Counted from the stretch's first letter, positions 34,036 through 45,471 are shown. The stretch is DNA of 64,000 nucleotides from Cranoglanis bouderius (GCA_023630585.1 CM042551.1:3307501-3371500); one strand, 5' to 3'. Program-made: numbers and translations. Notes: a model not told the origin generated them from the letters alone.

Positions 34036-35295
34036 CTGGCTTATAAATGCAATATATAGCAATAGAGCTATAATGATTTCCCATTTCTGTATTACTGTTT
34101 GTGTAATACAGCTGTAATATCTGCGTCCGGCCGCTCAGATTAACGTCACTGTGATTGAAACACGCTCCGACCGAACTGCCCCGTCACCTTTATATCATCG
34201 CGCGGCAAATGAATATTGTTACTAATCAAACAGAAAAGTCCCGATCTTATTCGGCGTGCGTGTGAGACAGACGTGTAGCAGGCCGGCCTGGATGAACACC
34301 TCCGCTAACGCTAAGCAAATAGATAATAATGATTGCTGTGATTATAATAATGGTCCAGCAGAAGCAGATAATTAGGTTATTTGCCTTGGATCAAGGCTGT
34401 GTCTAAATGAATAGTCGGAACGGGGAGGTTTATTATATGGGAGATGAGGGTGATGTACGCCTCATCGTCTCTCTCTATCCGTTCCTCCTCGGTCCTCTGC
34501 TCTCCTCAGTGAGATATTGCGTTCCCGTCCATTAGACGAGTAGCAGCGACGTTGATAATGGCGGACACGATCGGAGTGAAAGGTCAGTCCCGACACGAGC
34601 TCATCACGAGAGCCGAAACTCTCCTCCACGCAGACGCGGCTACACCGCCCGGACCACCGAGACCCCTGCCTTTCTCTCTCGGTCTGTCTCGTTCTCTCTC
34701 TTTTTATCTGTGCGGACCACAGGAGAGCCATTGTGCAGAGTGCAGACGGAGGCAGGATCAAAAGAGACGGGTTCTGAAAGACATTTTTTCTTATTAACAG
34801 CTACAAAAGCAGCGGAATAACAGACCTCATGTGGCCCGCGCAGGAGGGGACGGCTGTGTGTTTTTGCCCATTAGCGTCAGAGAGAGAGAGAGAGAGAGCG
34901 AGAGAGAGGTGTCTGGGAACATCTCCATCTGTTTACATCCACTTCCGTTGTACATTTAGAGGTGTTGACGTGGTCTGCTGCTCAAATATAATCAAATTGA
35001 TGTGGTGTCGATATTGAATGACGTAACGATCGTTACAGAAATTAACAGAAACTCGGTGTCTCTGCTAAGCTGCAGGGGGCAAATATTTATGCTCGCATGG
35101 TCTCTCTTCACTTGTCCCCTCAGAAAGACGTGTCACAGCAAATCAATACAAATTTCTTCTGCCTGTTCACCGTTATCCTATAACGAAACCTTTCGATCCC
35201 GATGGGCGTGGTCTTTTTCAAGATGACTCCGCCCCCCTCCCTCCCATCCAAAGGCAGGAAGGCTCGCTGAATGCACATGAATAGCATGTATGATT
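34036..35295. other. Non-coding; candidate conserved stretch 34100-34400
   Basis: 34100-34400 contains homeodomain-type motifs (AATGAATATTGTTACTAATC, AGCAGATAATTAGGTTAT, GGATCAAGG) without simple repeats. 34440-34800 is CT-rich in part, with overlapping frames of no known domain. A GA run lies at 34880-34908. 34930-35290 unassigned. Confidence 0.4.
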
Positions 35296-35475
35296 TTTGA
35301 CCCGTCGCTAAGGCGCTCGTTATCGTTTCTATAGTAACTACTTGTACAGCGGACGCTCTCCGACAAAAAAATGTGTAATCATTGATACGGTAAAGTTTTC
35401 TGTTAGGAGATGTTTATTTAACATTTATGGAAGGAGTCTCCAGTGTCAGCGCTTTGTAACGTTTAGAGATGACGT
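35296..35475 (+). mobile_element. Family D MITE, internal fragment
   Basis: CCCGTCGCTAAGGCGCTCG, TTTCTATAGTAACTACTTG, TACAGCGGACGCTCTCCG, AGATGTTTATTTAACATTTA, GGAAGGAGTCTCCAGTGTCA and GCGCTTTGTAACG in the same order as 33505-34035. Both ends are missing. Confidence 0.7.
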
Positions 35476-36221
35476 CCGTCCGAGATTACTGTTAGCGTGA
35501 TATCTCAGGAACGAGTGTTTGAACGACTGTAGGATTTATGTGGCATGATCATTATAACCAGCAGATGAACTGGTTAGATTTTGGAATTGATCCCAACAGG
35601 TCAAGGTCACAACAAGGTCAAATGTCTGAAATAGTTTTTCTATAATAGCTTCCTTCCTGTTTGAAGTATAATTTAAGGGTATTTGAGGCATACACATTAG
35701 TAACAAGAAGGACTAGACTTTTTGGCGGTAGAGGCATCCCAAAAATCCGCCAAATACGATTGGCAAGAATACACAAAATACGATTAGCAAAAATATGGCA
35801 AACACAAATAGCACAGCACTTGGCCTGGTGAAGGTCATCATCAGAGGACTCTCATTTTTCAATATTTAGGCAAAACTACTTAAAGGAAAACACTGAAACA
35901 CTACCAGAGATAAGTTAACTTTTTTTTCCCTTTTAAACAAGTTTATGTATTTTGAGTATTCTGTTCAATGGCAAAATGTAATTGTTGCCATATGGCAACA
36001 ACATGCGGTAATGGAACGGTGGTATGTGCATTCATGAACTGAAACAGTCCTACACAGCAAAAAAGACACCAGGCTTCTCTAATAGTATATTTACTTTTTT
36101 TTTCACATTCAAAGTAAGAAAAAAAGGTTGTAATTTCAGATGTTTTGCAATTGCACCTTATTTTCTAAATTTTATGATTCAAAAGTAGGAATTAATCACT
36201 GAAGAGAAAGAATGAAAAGGA
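35476..36221. other. AT-rich non-coding
   Basis: Three short ATACGATT(A/G)GCAA-type repeats at 35745-35800. Otherwise unassigned. Confidence 0.35.
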
Positions 36222-37250
36222 TACAGTGCTGTGAAAAAGTACTTTCTTCTGTTTTTGTGTATATCTCGTACTAAATTGTTTCAGAAATGAAAACAAAATC
36301 TAAGATACAAACAAAGGCGACCTGAGTAAACACAAAATACAGTTTTTAAATGATAATGTTATTTATTGAAGCTAAAAAAAAAAAAAAGTTATCCAATACC
36401 AACTGGGCCTTTGTGAAAATGTATTTGCCCCCGTAGTAGACTAGATGCAACCAGGCCTGATTACTGCAAACCCTGTTCAATCAAATCAACACTTAAATAG
36501 AACTTTTTCAACAGCATGAAGTTGGTTAAAGGTCTTACCCAGTAACACACTATGCCAAAGTTGAATGATGAAGAAATGATGAGGAAGAAGGTGATTGAAA
36601 TGCATCAGTCTGGGAAGGGTTACAAAGGTATTTCAAGGCTCTGGGACTCCGACAGACGACAGTGAGAGCCGTTATCTCCAAATGAAAAACTCAGCACAGT
36701 AGTGAACCTTCCCAGAAGTGGCCGACCTTCCAAAATCCCTCCAAGAGCACAGCGACTACTCATCCAGGAAGTCAGAAAAGAGCCAAAAACAACATCAAAG
36801 GATCTACAGGCCTTGCATCAATAAAGGTCACTGTTCATGACTCCACTATCAGAAAGACACTGGGCAAAAATGGCCATCCATGGAAGAGTGGCGAGGTGAA
36901 AATCACTGCTAACCCAGAAGAACATTAAGGCTCGTCTGAATTTTGCCAAAACACACCTTGATGATCCTCAAACCTTTTGGGAGAATGTTCTGTGGATTGA
37001 TGAGTCGAAAGTGGAACTGTTTGGAAGACAGGGGTCCCGTTACATCTGGCATAAACCAAACACAAAATTCCATAAAAGAACATCATACCTACGGTCAAGC
37101 ATGGTGGTGGAAGTGTGATGGTGTGGGGATGCCTTGCTGCTTCAGGACCTGGGCAAGTTGCAATAATTTAGGGGAAACCTGAATTCTGCTCTCTACCAGA
37201 AAATCCTAAAGGAGAATGTCCGGTCTTCAGTCCGTAAGTTGAAACTCAAC
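36222..37250 (+). mobile_element. Tc1-like transposon relic, second lineage
   Basis: Begins at a TA followed by CAGTGCTGTGAAAAAGTA, a Tc1-type terminus. Transposase remains: from 36553, MPKLNDEEMM..KKVIEMHQSGKGYKGISR, a helix-turn-helix start, then a shifted frame with ALGLRQTTVRAVISK. Near 36980 a third frame reads FWENVLWIDESKVELFG, the block that normally holds the first catalytic Asp. Then comes a CFAASG-type block and ENVRSSVRKL. Stops and frameshifts interrupt it. The remaining C-terminal third with the other catalytic residues, and the right terminal repeat, are absent. Confidence 0.85.
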
Positions 37251-37816
37251 TGAAACACAATTTACTAACTACCCACCCTAAAAAATGTTTTAAAAAAATT
37301 TCTTATATATTTTTATTTCTTGAACTAATTCAGGTAAAAAAAAAAATCCATAGAAACTTTTTTTTTATGTAAATGTAATAATTCATGCATTAGAGAGTTA
37401 GCAAAAACACTGCGAATACGATTAACCAATGGACATCTGGAATGAATCTGGAAACATGACTGACACTTCCATACATGAACCCTCCAATATCAGCTCTTGT
37501 CTCCTAAGAGCCCCGCCCCCTTCCCCCATCTCACATTAGTAATGTAATGCTTGGCCTGGTGCTGCTCTCGTCTCGACTCGAGTTTCTCGCTTGAAATACG
37601 CGCCGTCCTCGCTTTCTCTCGCAGTATGTTTTGAGTTGATTCACGTGAAATCAAATCAGTGCATCAGCGTGTGTTTGACGTAGCTAACATTATACACGTA
37701 TGTCGCAAGCGTGATTTTACTTGTGTGTATTAGGAATATTTGACGTTTCTGGAGTCATGTTTCTTTAAATTTTTACTGCATTTTCACTTTCGCCGACACG
37801 TCGTACCTTTGATTTG

Positions 37817-37818
<2 letters not shown>
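37251..37818. other. Non-coding, unassigned
   Basis: AT-rich at first, then mixed composition. No exon or repeat recognised. Confidence 0.35.
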
Positions 37819-37877
<59 letters not shown>

Positions 37878-38015
37878 TGACTACATTTAAAGTCAATATG
37901 ACTTTAAATGTCACGTGTGTAATACCGGAATGCCGTCACCATGGCAGCTCGGCAGCGGAGTGTGTTAATAGTGTCAGTGATCTAACAGCACGCTGAATCA
38001 CTACTTTGAAGAAAC

Positions 38016-38080
<65 letters not shown>
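37819..38080. repeat. Inverted (CA)n and (GT)n pair
   Basis: CA 37819-37876 and GT 38018-38080, about 28 and 31 units, separated by about 140 bp of unique sequence. The arms are complementary. Confidence 0.95.
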
Positions 38081-38081
<1 letters not shown>

Positions 38082-38179
38082 GGTATTTTCTTTCTCCGTA
38101 GTGTGGCTCATTTTCATCCTGCTCCTGCACCGCTAGTCACGTATGTCAGTCATTTCCACTCCACTGTATATTTCTGCCA

Positions 38180-38193
38180 TTTTCAGCCCCGAC

Positions 38194-38230
<37 letters not shown>

Positions 38231-38244
38231 GCTCTCTCTGTCTT

Positions 38245-38284
<40 letters not shown>

Positions 38285-38293
38285 TTTTTCCTT

Positions 38294-38341
<48 letters not shown>

Positions 38342-38430
38342 TTTTTCCTTTCTTTTACTCTCTTTCCCTCTCTCTCTCTCTCCCTCTTTCCTTTCTATCT
38401 CTCTCTTTCTCTCTCTCTCGCTCTCTCCGG
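38180..38430 (+). repeat. (CT)n-rich pyrimidine tract
   Basis: About 240 bases almost entirely C/T, mostly CT repeats with CCTTT and TTTCC interruptions, including a near-duplicate TTCCTTTTTCCTTTCTTT at 38281 and 38338. The SLSLSL and ERERER frames are artefacts. Confidence 0.95.
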
Positions 38431-38739
38431 GGACCGTGGGCTGAACCGTGCCACAGGAGAGGAGAGGAGAGTAAATATCAGAGAAGGTCAGGGGGAGGAG
38501 AGAGGAGGAGAGCCGAGGGTGGATGGAGGGATGGAAAGGGGCATGGCAGAGGACAGGAGACGACCTGCTGATGGACAGAATGACTGAAAAGTGTAAAAAG
38601 AGAAAAGAGGAGAGGCCTGAAAGGAGAGAGATGAGGGGATCTGCTCGGTCCAGTTTGCTCGTTAAGAACGCAAAAGAGTAGCACATGTTTATAAAACCTT
38701 CAGACCCGATTTTAATTATTATTAATTACACCTGATATT
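38431..38739. other. Purine-rich then mixed sequence
   Basis: AGGAGAGGAGAG-rich 38455-38640, a purine-rich complement of the neighbouring tract, then unassigned. Confidence 0.5.
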
Positions 38740-39000
38740 TATTCATCTATTTATTTATGTAGTTTTATTTATCTGTTTGTTTGCTTATGTATGTATTTAT
38801 TCATTCATTCCTTTATTTATTTATTTACTTATTCATTTATTCGTTTATGTATTTTTATTTGTTTGTTTGTTTGCTTATGCATTCATTTATTCATTTATTC
38901 ATTCATTTGTTAATTTCTTCCTTTATTTACTTACTTATTTATTTATCTACTTATTTGTTTATGTATTTATTTACATATTTATTTATTTATTTATTTATTA
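38740..39000 (+). repeat. Interrupted (TTTA/TTCA/TTTG)n tetranucleotide tract
   Basis: About 260 bases of TTTA, TTCA, TTTG and TTAC tetramers. Because of the 4-base period several frames are open, encoding FIYLFIYL-type peptides, none a gene. Confidence 0.95.
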
Positions 39001-39144
39001 ACCTTGACAAAGTTTAAAAACTTCAAAGCAAAGTATTTCATAACGCGCTTAATATATATTGTATTATATTGTTTTGCATTTTTTATTTATGTCTTTTTTT
39101 ATGAATTTATATTTTTTTATGTTGATATTTATTTATATATCTAT

Positions 39145-39310
39145 TGCTTAAAGAATAAAAACACACTCCGTGTTGTGCTGTTACAGGAAAATAACAAGTG
39201 ACGGGATATACGTGATGAAGCTTGAGTTACTGTTACGACCCTGAAGTTGATTACTTTCCTGTAACGGCGCATCCCGGAGTGTTTTATTCCTCTTATACCG
39301 CAGCGATTTA
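39145..39310 (+). mobile_element. Family D MITE, terminal palindrome copy
   Basis: TTGCTTAAAGAATAAAAACA, CTGTTACAGGAAAATAAC, then the inverse TTACTTTCCTGTAACGGCGC and GTGTTTTATTCCTCTTATAC. It is a hairpin-capable element of about 165 bp. The preceding body of the family is absent. Confidence 0.7.
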
Positions 39311-39335
39311 TTTTTAAATAAGCCCTTTCACATAA

Positions 39336-39336
<1 letters not shown>

Positions 39337-39367
<31 letters not shown>

Positions 39368-39542
39368 CTCCTCATACACTTGTTGTGTGTTTCCTGTGTT
39401 TGTTTGTGTTTTTTTACGGTTAGTCTGATGGATTTGCGAGCACAGCCTTGATTTTTACGACCAATCTATTTTTCACATCCATGAGATCAATGTGCAGAGA
39501 GGGTGGAGTGCTGTGAGGATCAAAGTAAATCCTCTTAAAGAG

Positions 39543-39586
<44 letters not shown>

Positions 39587-39874
39587 GCTGTGTTCCCTAT
39601 GAACACTCAGTACAATCTGTCAGTTGTATCAGAGGCTCAGCGGGAGTCGCATTAGCTCCAATAAAGCAGTGCGTCTCCGTTCTTTTCTTCGTTTCAGCCC
39701 CAGGGCAAGCACATGTGCTGACGCCGACAACACACACACACACACATACACACACACACACACACACATACACATACACACACACACACTTTTCCACTTT
39801 GTGATTTATTTCATTAGGCAAATGAGATGTGTGAGGGCCTGGAGCACAAACCACTGAGTCACCGCTACTGTCCA

Positions 39875-39932
<58 letters not shown>
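39337..39932. repeat. Cluster of CA microsatellites and a CT run
   Basis: CA 39337-39362, CA 39543-39585, CA 39730-39789 (interrupted by ATA) and CT 39877-39932. Confidence 0.95.
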
Positions 39933-39936
<4 letters not shown>

Positions 39937-39979
39937 TTCTTTCATTTTCCACATCTCCTCTCTCCATCTCTCTCTCCTC

Positions 39980-40320
39980 CTCTCCCAAGCGCACGTGAAT
40001 GTGTAAGCAAGAGTCACACAGCCTCTCCACTCCCGTGGCGCGTCTCGCTCCCGCCTGCAGCACGTCGCCTCCATCGCGGGACTCTGAACGCTCTCGGCTG
40101 GAGGCTGAGGAACGGAGGAAGCGGAGAAAATGGCCGTCGCTTTCGCTTTTCTCTTTTTCTCTGCGTCGCAGCGAAACGTCTCAGCTGCTGTCTGTTGTTT
40201 GAAATGAGTGCGGTGTGAAAGGAACCGTTCGAATGGCCAGAGTGAGAACGAGGGATTTGCATGGAAAGGAAAAGAAAAACAAACACCAGCACCGAACGAG
40301 TGGAGAAGCTGAGCTTTAAG
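39980..40320 (+). promoter_or_regulatory. Possible promoter or 5' exon region
   Basis: A short GC-richer island between CT tracts: GAAGCGGAGAAAATGGCCG, CGCACGTGAATG (E-box CACGTG at 39992-39997) and several CGTCGC/GCGTCTCGC motifs. It lies about 1 kb upstream of the signal-peptide exon at 41213 on the same strand. A short ATG frame at 40131 encodes 25 residues (MAVAFAFLFFSASQRN..). There is no TATA or clear donor, so this is inference from position and composition only. Confidence 0.2.
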
Positions 40321-40359
40321 AATGAAGAAAGTCCTGAATCAAAGAATTGAATTAACATC

Positions 40360-40663
40360 GACTCTCTCGCTCTCTCTCTCTCTCTCTCTTTTCCTTTCTC
40401 TTTTTCTTCCTCTCTCTCTCTTTTCCTTCCTCCCTCTCTGCCTTCCCCCTTCTCTCCCTCTCTTCCTTACTCTCCTTCTCTTTTCCTCTCTGATTTCTTT
40501 CTATTTTCCCCACTGTCTTCCTCTCTCTCTCTCTTTCTCTTTCTCTCTCTCTCTGTCTTCCCCCTTCCTTACTCTCCTTCTCTTTTCCTTTCTGCTCTTT
40601 CTCTTTTCTCTCTTACTGCCTTCCTCTCTCTCTTTTTCTTCATCTCTCTTTTCCGCTGTCTTT

Positions 40664-40727
<64 letters not shown>

Positions 40728-40747
40728 TTCCCTTCTCTCCCTCTCTT

Positions 40748-40818
<71 letters not shown>

Positions 40819-41045
40819 CCCCCTTGTCTCCCCTTCCATTTCTGTTCTCTTTCTCTTTTCCCAACTCTCTTTTCCTTCCTCTCTTTCTCTTTCTCATCCC
40901 CCTCTCTCTCTCCCACTTTCCCTTTCCCTCTCTATTCCTCTGTCTGTTTTCTGCCTACTTTCTTTTCTACTCTGTTTTCCTATTTCTTGTCCTCTCTTTT
41001 CTTTCCCTTTTTCCTGCCTTCCCCCTTGTCGTCTCTCTCTCTTTT
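40360..41045 (+). repeat. Pyrimidine tract of about 690 bases
   Basis: Nearly pure C/T, including (CT)n runs at about 40672-40725 and 40757-40814 with CTTCCC/TTTCC spacers. Long homopurine-homopyrimidine DNA can form triplexes. Frames on either strand are artefacts. It ends about 170 bp before the signal-peptide exon. Confidence 0.95.
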
Positions 41046-41170
41046 CAAGTTCAAGTTCATTTTATTTATAAAGCACATTTAAAAACAGCCCGATACTGAC
41101 CAAAGTGTTGTACAGTAGACACAATAAAACAATACTAGAGTACAAGGAAATCAATCAATCTATCAATAAA
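41046..41170. mobile_element. Fragment of dispersed retroposon-like tail
   Basis: TTCAAGTTCATTTTATTTAT, AAGCACATTTAAAAACAGCC, TACAGTAGACACAATAAAAC. The block TTTATTTATAAAGCACATTTAA recalls a common fish interspersed repeat tail. Short and unverified. Confidence 0.5.
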
Positions 41171-41212
41171 TTTTACTCTCTCGTTTCCTTTGTCTGTGTC
41201 TCCCGCTCCCAG

Positions 41213-41386
41213 GTTCGTCCCTGCACGGAGGGAGTGAGGCCCTCTGAATCTGCAGCCCGTCATCCCCCCCCCTCCCCCTCCCAGGTCGTCTTGTCCCTCC
41301 GTCACGCCGCCCCATCATGGCTCTGGCTCTGTGGTTGTTGTGTACCTGCGCCGTCACCCTCAGTAACATCGCCCCCTCTGCTCAAG
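41213..41386 (+). CDS. Partial: signal-peptide exon, unidentified gene
   Basis: A possible exon. A pyrimidine-rich stretch ending CCCGCTCCCAG at 41212 is a strong splice-acceptor candidate; CTCCCCCTCCCAG ending near 41284 is an alternative. The ATG is at 41317. The 23 codons that follow (MALALWLLC.. to ..NIAPSAQ) form a typical signal peptide: short start, hydrophobic Leu/Val/Ala core, then small residues SAQ. The exon would end at 41386, where AAG|GTGAGTAC matches the vertebrate donor consensus in phase 1. Past the donor the frame runs into a (GT)n repeat, so the longer open frame is not the product. Splicing implies a secreted or membrane protein with a later exon outside what I can identify. 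The gene could not be named. Confidence 0.5.
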
Positions 41387-41536
41387 GTGAGTACTGCGTC
41401 CTGCTCACACCGACACTCACAACCCTCTCGCCCTGCGCTCACGGACGGCCGCGTACCAACTGGCGCCATATGTGTACGATTCCCCTAAATTTGTCACGCA
41501 ACGTGGGGGCAGGCGCTGTGTACAAACTCACGCCGT

Positions 41537-41537
<1 letters not shown>

Positions 41538-41607
<70 letters not shown>

Positions 41608-42033
41608 AGATGTTTGTGTGTATCAGCGGGAGCGGCTTTGCTAACGGGGGTGTAGTTAAGCTTGCAAAGGGCGGAGGATCGAAGCAGGTCACAGAGCCAC
41701 AGTGGCCGAGCGCACAGACACTAACACACCATCTGCTGAGAGAGAGAGAGAGACAGAGAGAGAGAGAGAAAGACAGAAAAAGACAGAGATTAAGTGAGTG
41801 AGTGAGAACTTTGGTGCTGGGACCGAAACTCCAGGAACCAACTCTTTATATTTTCCTTCAGCTTCAATAAACTATCAGCTCAGATGAGAAACTGTAGGGG
41901 GAAAAGCATGTCATGTGGGACACCAGATATCCAACCAATCAGAGCAAAGTGTCGTCTCTGCTCACCTGTCAGTCATCTTCCTTGTGAGTGCAGAAAGCTC
42001 CGCCTCTCACACCAGTGTTCAAGGGTTCTGGCT

Positions 42034-42073
<40 letters not shown>

Positions 42074-42575
42074 TTCTTGCGGTGTGGCTTTGAAAGTAAT
42101 CGTATCTGTTTGACATTTTTGAGTTTGAAAATCGCGGACTGCACCTTTAAAATTTTTTGATTTTCAATTCCATTGGTAATATTGACATATTGATGTGTGT
42201 GTGTGTGTGTGTAAGTGTGTGTGTGTGTGTGTGAGCTGGCGCTGTTACACTGTTTGCTTGTCCAGGTGTGTTTGTGGCTCCTGCTCTTGCCGGGTTTAAT
42301 TTGCCAGTGCTCCTGAATTGATGTGCTGTGTTCACTGTTCCAATGGACACACTTGGCCTCTGGCATCAGACTGTTTCATCAGAGCACACTCTGTGCGTGT
42401 GTGTGTTTGAGTGTGTGTGTGTGTGTGTGTGTTTGTGTGTGTGTATGTGTATATGTGTGTGTGTGTTTCCAGCAGTATTAATAATGCATTAATAATCAAT
42501 TGTGTGTTATCAAGTGCTAACACATGCAGCCTGCAGAATTAGTGAAGCCTCAGATGAGCTGCGGGATCATTGATC

Positions 42576-42625
<50 letters not shown>
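41538..42625. repeat. Cluster of GT, GA and CA microsatellites
   Basis: GT 41538-41602, GA 41740-41770 (interrupted), GT 42037-42071, GT 42195-42232 (interrupted), GT 42396-42467 (interrupted) and CA 42579-42625. The interval lies in the putative intron following the 41213-41386 exon. Confidence 0.9.
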
Positions 42626-42628
<3 letters not shown>

Positions 42629-42690
42629 GACAGACTTAATAAAATCAAATTAAATTTCTGATTCCTTTGTGCCTGTGTGTTTGTGTGTGT

Positions 42691-43278
42691 GTCAGTGTCA
42701 GTGAAGGAAGTGTGGTCTGAGTCTGTCAGTCAACGAAGGGGGCGTGGCCTATGTGTCTGTCAGGTTCTGTGTAGGAGGCGTGGCATATTCGTCTGTCAGG
42801 TTCAGTGAACGAGGTGTGGCCTATATGTGTGTCAGTCCCAGCGTGGCCTATGTGTGTGTGTCAATCCCAGTAAAGGAGGCGTGGCCTATGTGTGTGTCAA
42901 TCCCGGTATAGGAGGCGTGGTCTATGTGTCTGTCAGTCTCAGTAAAGGAGGCGTGGCCTATGTGTCTGTCGGTCCCAGTGAAGGAGGCGTGGTCTATGTG
43001 TCGGTCAGTCTTAGTGAAGGAGGTGTGCCCTATATGTGTCAATGTCAGTAAAGGAGACGTGGCCTATGTGTCTGTCAGGCTCAGCGAAGGAGGCGTGGCC
43101 TGTGTGTCTGCCAGGTTCAGTGAAGTAGGCGTGGCCTTATTTGTGTCAGTGTCAGCGAAGGAGGCGTGGTCCATGTTTCTTTCAGTCTTAATGAAGGAGG
43201 CCTGGCCTTGGTGTCTGTAATGTCAGTGAAGGAGGCGTGGCCTATTTGCTTATTAGTCCCAGGAAAGAAGGCGTGGTG
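42691..43278. repeat. 36-bp minisatellite, about 15 units
   Basis: Unit of 36 bp around GAAGGAGGCGTGGCCTATGT and GTCTGTCAGTCTCA. Spacing checked at 42875, 42911 and 42947 is exactly 36. Since 36 is a multiple of 3, each frame has a 12-residue period (VSVSLSKGGVAY). Each unit carries a GGCGTGGC box resembling a CACCC/KLF- or GT-box-like site. Units differ by several substitutions and occasional deletions, making this an older, more degenerate array than those at 4043 and 30995. Confidence 0.9.
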
Positions 43279-43427
43279 TCTCTACCTCTGTCTTCTTCTT
43301 TAATTAAAACAGAACAGTTGCACAATAATGAATGTAAAGATCTAGCACGAATGTAAATCATAGCATAATGAATCGCCAGCTGTTCTAAATTCATCTTTCG
43401 CACATCAGATCAGACAGCAAAACGACT

Positions 43428-43485
<58 letters not shown>

Positions 43486-44101
43486 TAACACTGCTTTGTG
43501 TGTTTTCTGACACAGTTCACAGCAGGAAACATTGCAGGCCTCGATGCCATGACTCTAGTGGATGTGAGCTTCCTTGTGAGCTTCCTCTGAGAGTCGCTCT
43601 TTCATTCCTGAGGCGTCTCTGAGCCACGCATTCAGGTCCAGATTGCTCCCGGGATGTGCAACTCAATGCTCTTACTGAAATCGGACACCACAGCGTCATC
43701 GTGACTGTCTCTGCTTCGGAAAGGAGAGCATAAATAAATGTGTATAAATAATGACAAAGCTCCTTCCATCCCAGTTTTAAATAATCCTCATCTAATATTC
43801 TCGTCGTGTGATTTTCCCCATTGTTTCTGCGCAGCCCGTAATTACTGTCGATGCTCATCAGAACCCGACGCTGAGAATGTAAACCAGACAAATCCACAGG
43901 CGAGCTCAACAGGAGTTTAATACACAGCCAGAGAGGACGACACACTCACGTTATCAGCTGATATAGTGGCCTAAAATACTGCGTGTGTGTGTGTGTGTGT
44001 GTGTGTGTTTAATTATTTAAAGACACATGCAGATTCTTCAGATCTTCTGCTTTTTATGACTTAAAATTGCATGTCATATGAATTTTGATCCGTCATAAGA
44101 A
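43279..44101. other. Non-coding with a CA run
   Basis: CA 43433-43482 and GT 43983-44008. 43500-43970 is non-repetitive. The 140-codon antisense frame there has no recognised domain, so it is not called. Confidence 0.4.
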
Positions 44102-45015
44102 TCACAGTTCCCTCCGAAAGTACTGGAACAGCAAGGCCAGTTCTATTATTTTCGCTATACATTGAATATATACAGTACATTTGGGTCTGAGATCCCAAAG
44201 ATGAATAAGAGACGACGGATCAGAATTTTCAGCTTTCATTTCCTCATATTTACATCTAGATGTGCCAAACAACTTAAAACACGGCACCTTTTGATTGAAA
44301 ATTTTGTCGAGTGATCAAAAATATCGGAACACGTGACTGATAGGTGTTTCCTGTTACCCAGGTGTGCCCTGTTAGATCGATTGTTTAAAGAATTGATAGC
44401 TCTGAATGTTTACTCCCTGGGATTCACCTGTGAAGACCGCATTTGCTTTTAAAAAGGATAAACCGACATGAAGACCAGAGAGCTGTCTATGGGAGAAAAG
44501 TAAGCCGTTTCGAAGCTGAGAAAAGATGGAAAATCCTTCAGAGGCATTGCGTAAGCACTGGGTGTAGCCGATACAACAATTTGGAATGTCCTGAACAAGA
44601 AAGAAACCCCTGGTGTACTAACAACCAGACGTGGAACAGGCCGGCCAAGGAAAACAACGGCAGCTGATGACAGAAACGTTGTGAGAGCTGCGAAGAAAAA
44701 CCCCAAAACAACAGGCAGTGACATCACCAACAACCTCCACAGGGCAGGGGTGTGAAGGTATCACAATCCACCGTTCGAAGACGACTTCGAGAGCAGAAAT
44801 GTAGAGGCCAAACCACAAGATGCAAAACCAGTCAGGAGCATTAGCAATCAGAAAGCCAGATTGGAATTCACAGAGATGAGCCACAAAAGTTCTGGACCCA
44901 AGAAGAACCTCTACCAAAGTGAAAGCAAGAAAGAAAGGATCTGCTCATGATCCGAAACATACAAGCTCATCAGTCAAGCATGGTGGAGGTAGTGTCATGG
45001 CTTGGGCTTGTCGTA
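44102..45015 (+). mobile_element. Tc1-like transposon relic, third lineage
   Basis: Starts CACAGTTCCCTCCGAAAGTA then CTGGAACAGCAAGGCCAG, the terminus of a common fish Tc1 lineage. ATG at 44469 opens MKTRELSMGEK then a stop. GTPGVLTTRRGTGRPRKT-like and STVRRRLRERC-type fragments follow in shifting frames (helix-turn-helix and linker). Sequence ends at GTCAAGCATGGTGGAGGTAG and TGTCATGGCTTGG near 45015, so the final part with the later catalytic acidic residues and the right terminus is missing. It is distinct in terminus and leader from the elements at 28690 and 36222. Confidence 0.85.
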
Positions 45016-45467
45016 CAAGCCAGTAAAATACAATTTTATCATCTTAACACAATTGATTCATTTTATTCAACTTGATTGCCGATGTCCTCTGTTTTTCTCT
45101 GACACGCAGCTAAAACCGGCTCACTTTTATGAAAAGGAGAAGCTCGAATCCTGACTTTCACCCCGTTCCTCTCCTCCTCCTCTTCTCTTCGCGCCGCTTA
45201 TCCTTTCGTTTTTTGTTTTTTTTTTCCCTCTGATTGAATGCGCAGCTGCTCTCGGCTCTTCTCCTCTCTGAATGTTTGATGATGCCGCCGTTTGTTTGGC
45301 CTCCGTGGATGCGACGTCGATGAGGCGCCTGAAGCACGCAGGCCGCATTCACACATGCATTTTAATGCCGGAGTGAAAAGCGCGGCGCGCTGGAGAGGCG
45401 TAATCAGGCCGAGGATGCAGCGTCAAGTGCCCCGTGAAGCTCGTCTCCTCAATGCAGCACCGTGTGG

Positions 45468-45471
<4 letters not shown>
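45016..45471. other. Non-coding, unassigned
   Basis: Mixed sequence with a T-run at 45207. No exon recognised. Confidence 0.35.

Noticed and set aside
42827..43220. Frames with GGVAYVSV repeats
   Set aside because: 36-bp tandem repeat, degenerate, no domain.
43517..43945. 142-codon antisense frame
   Set aside because: No domain, no splice signals, no homologue recognised; length alone is not enough.
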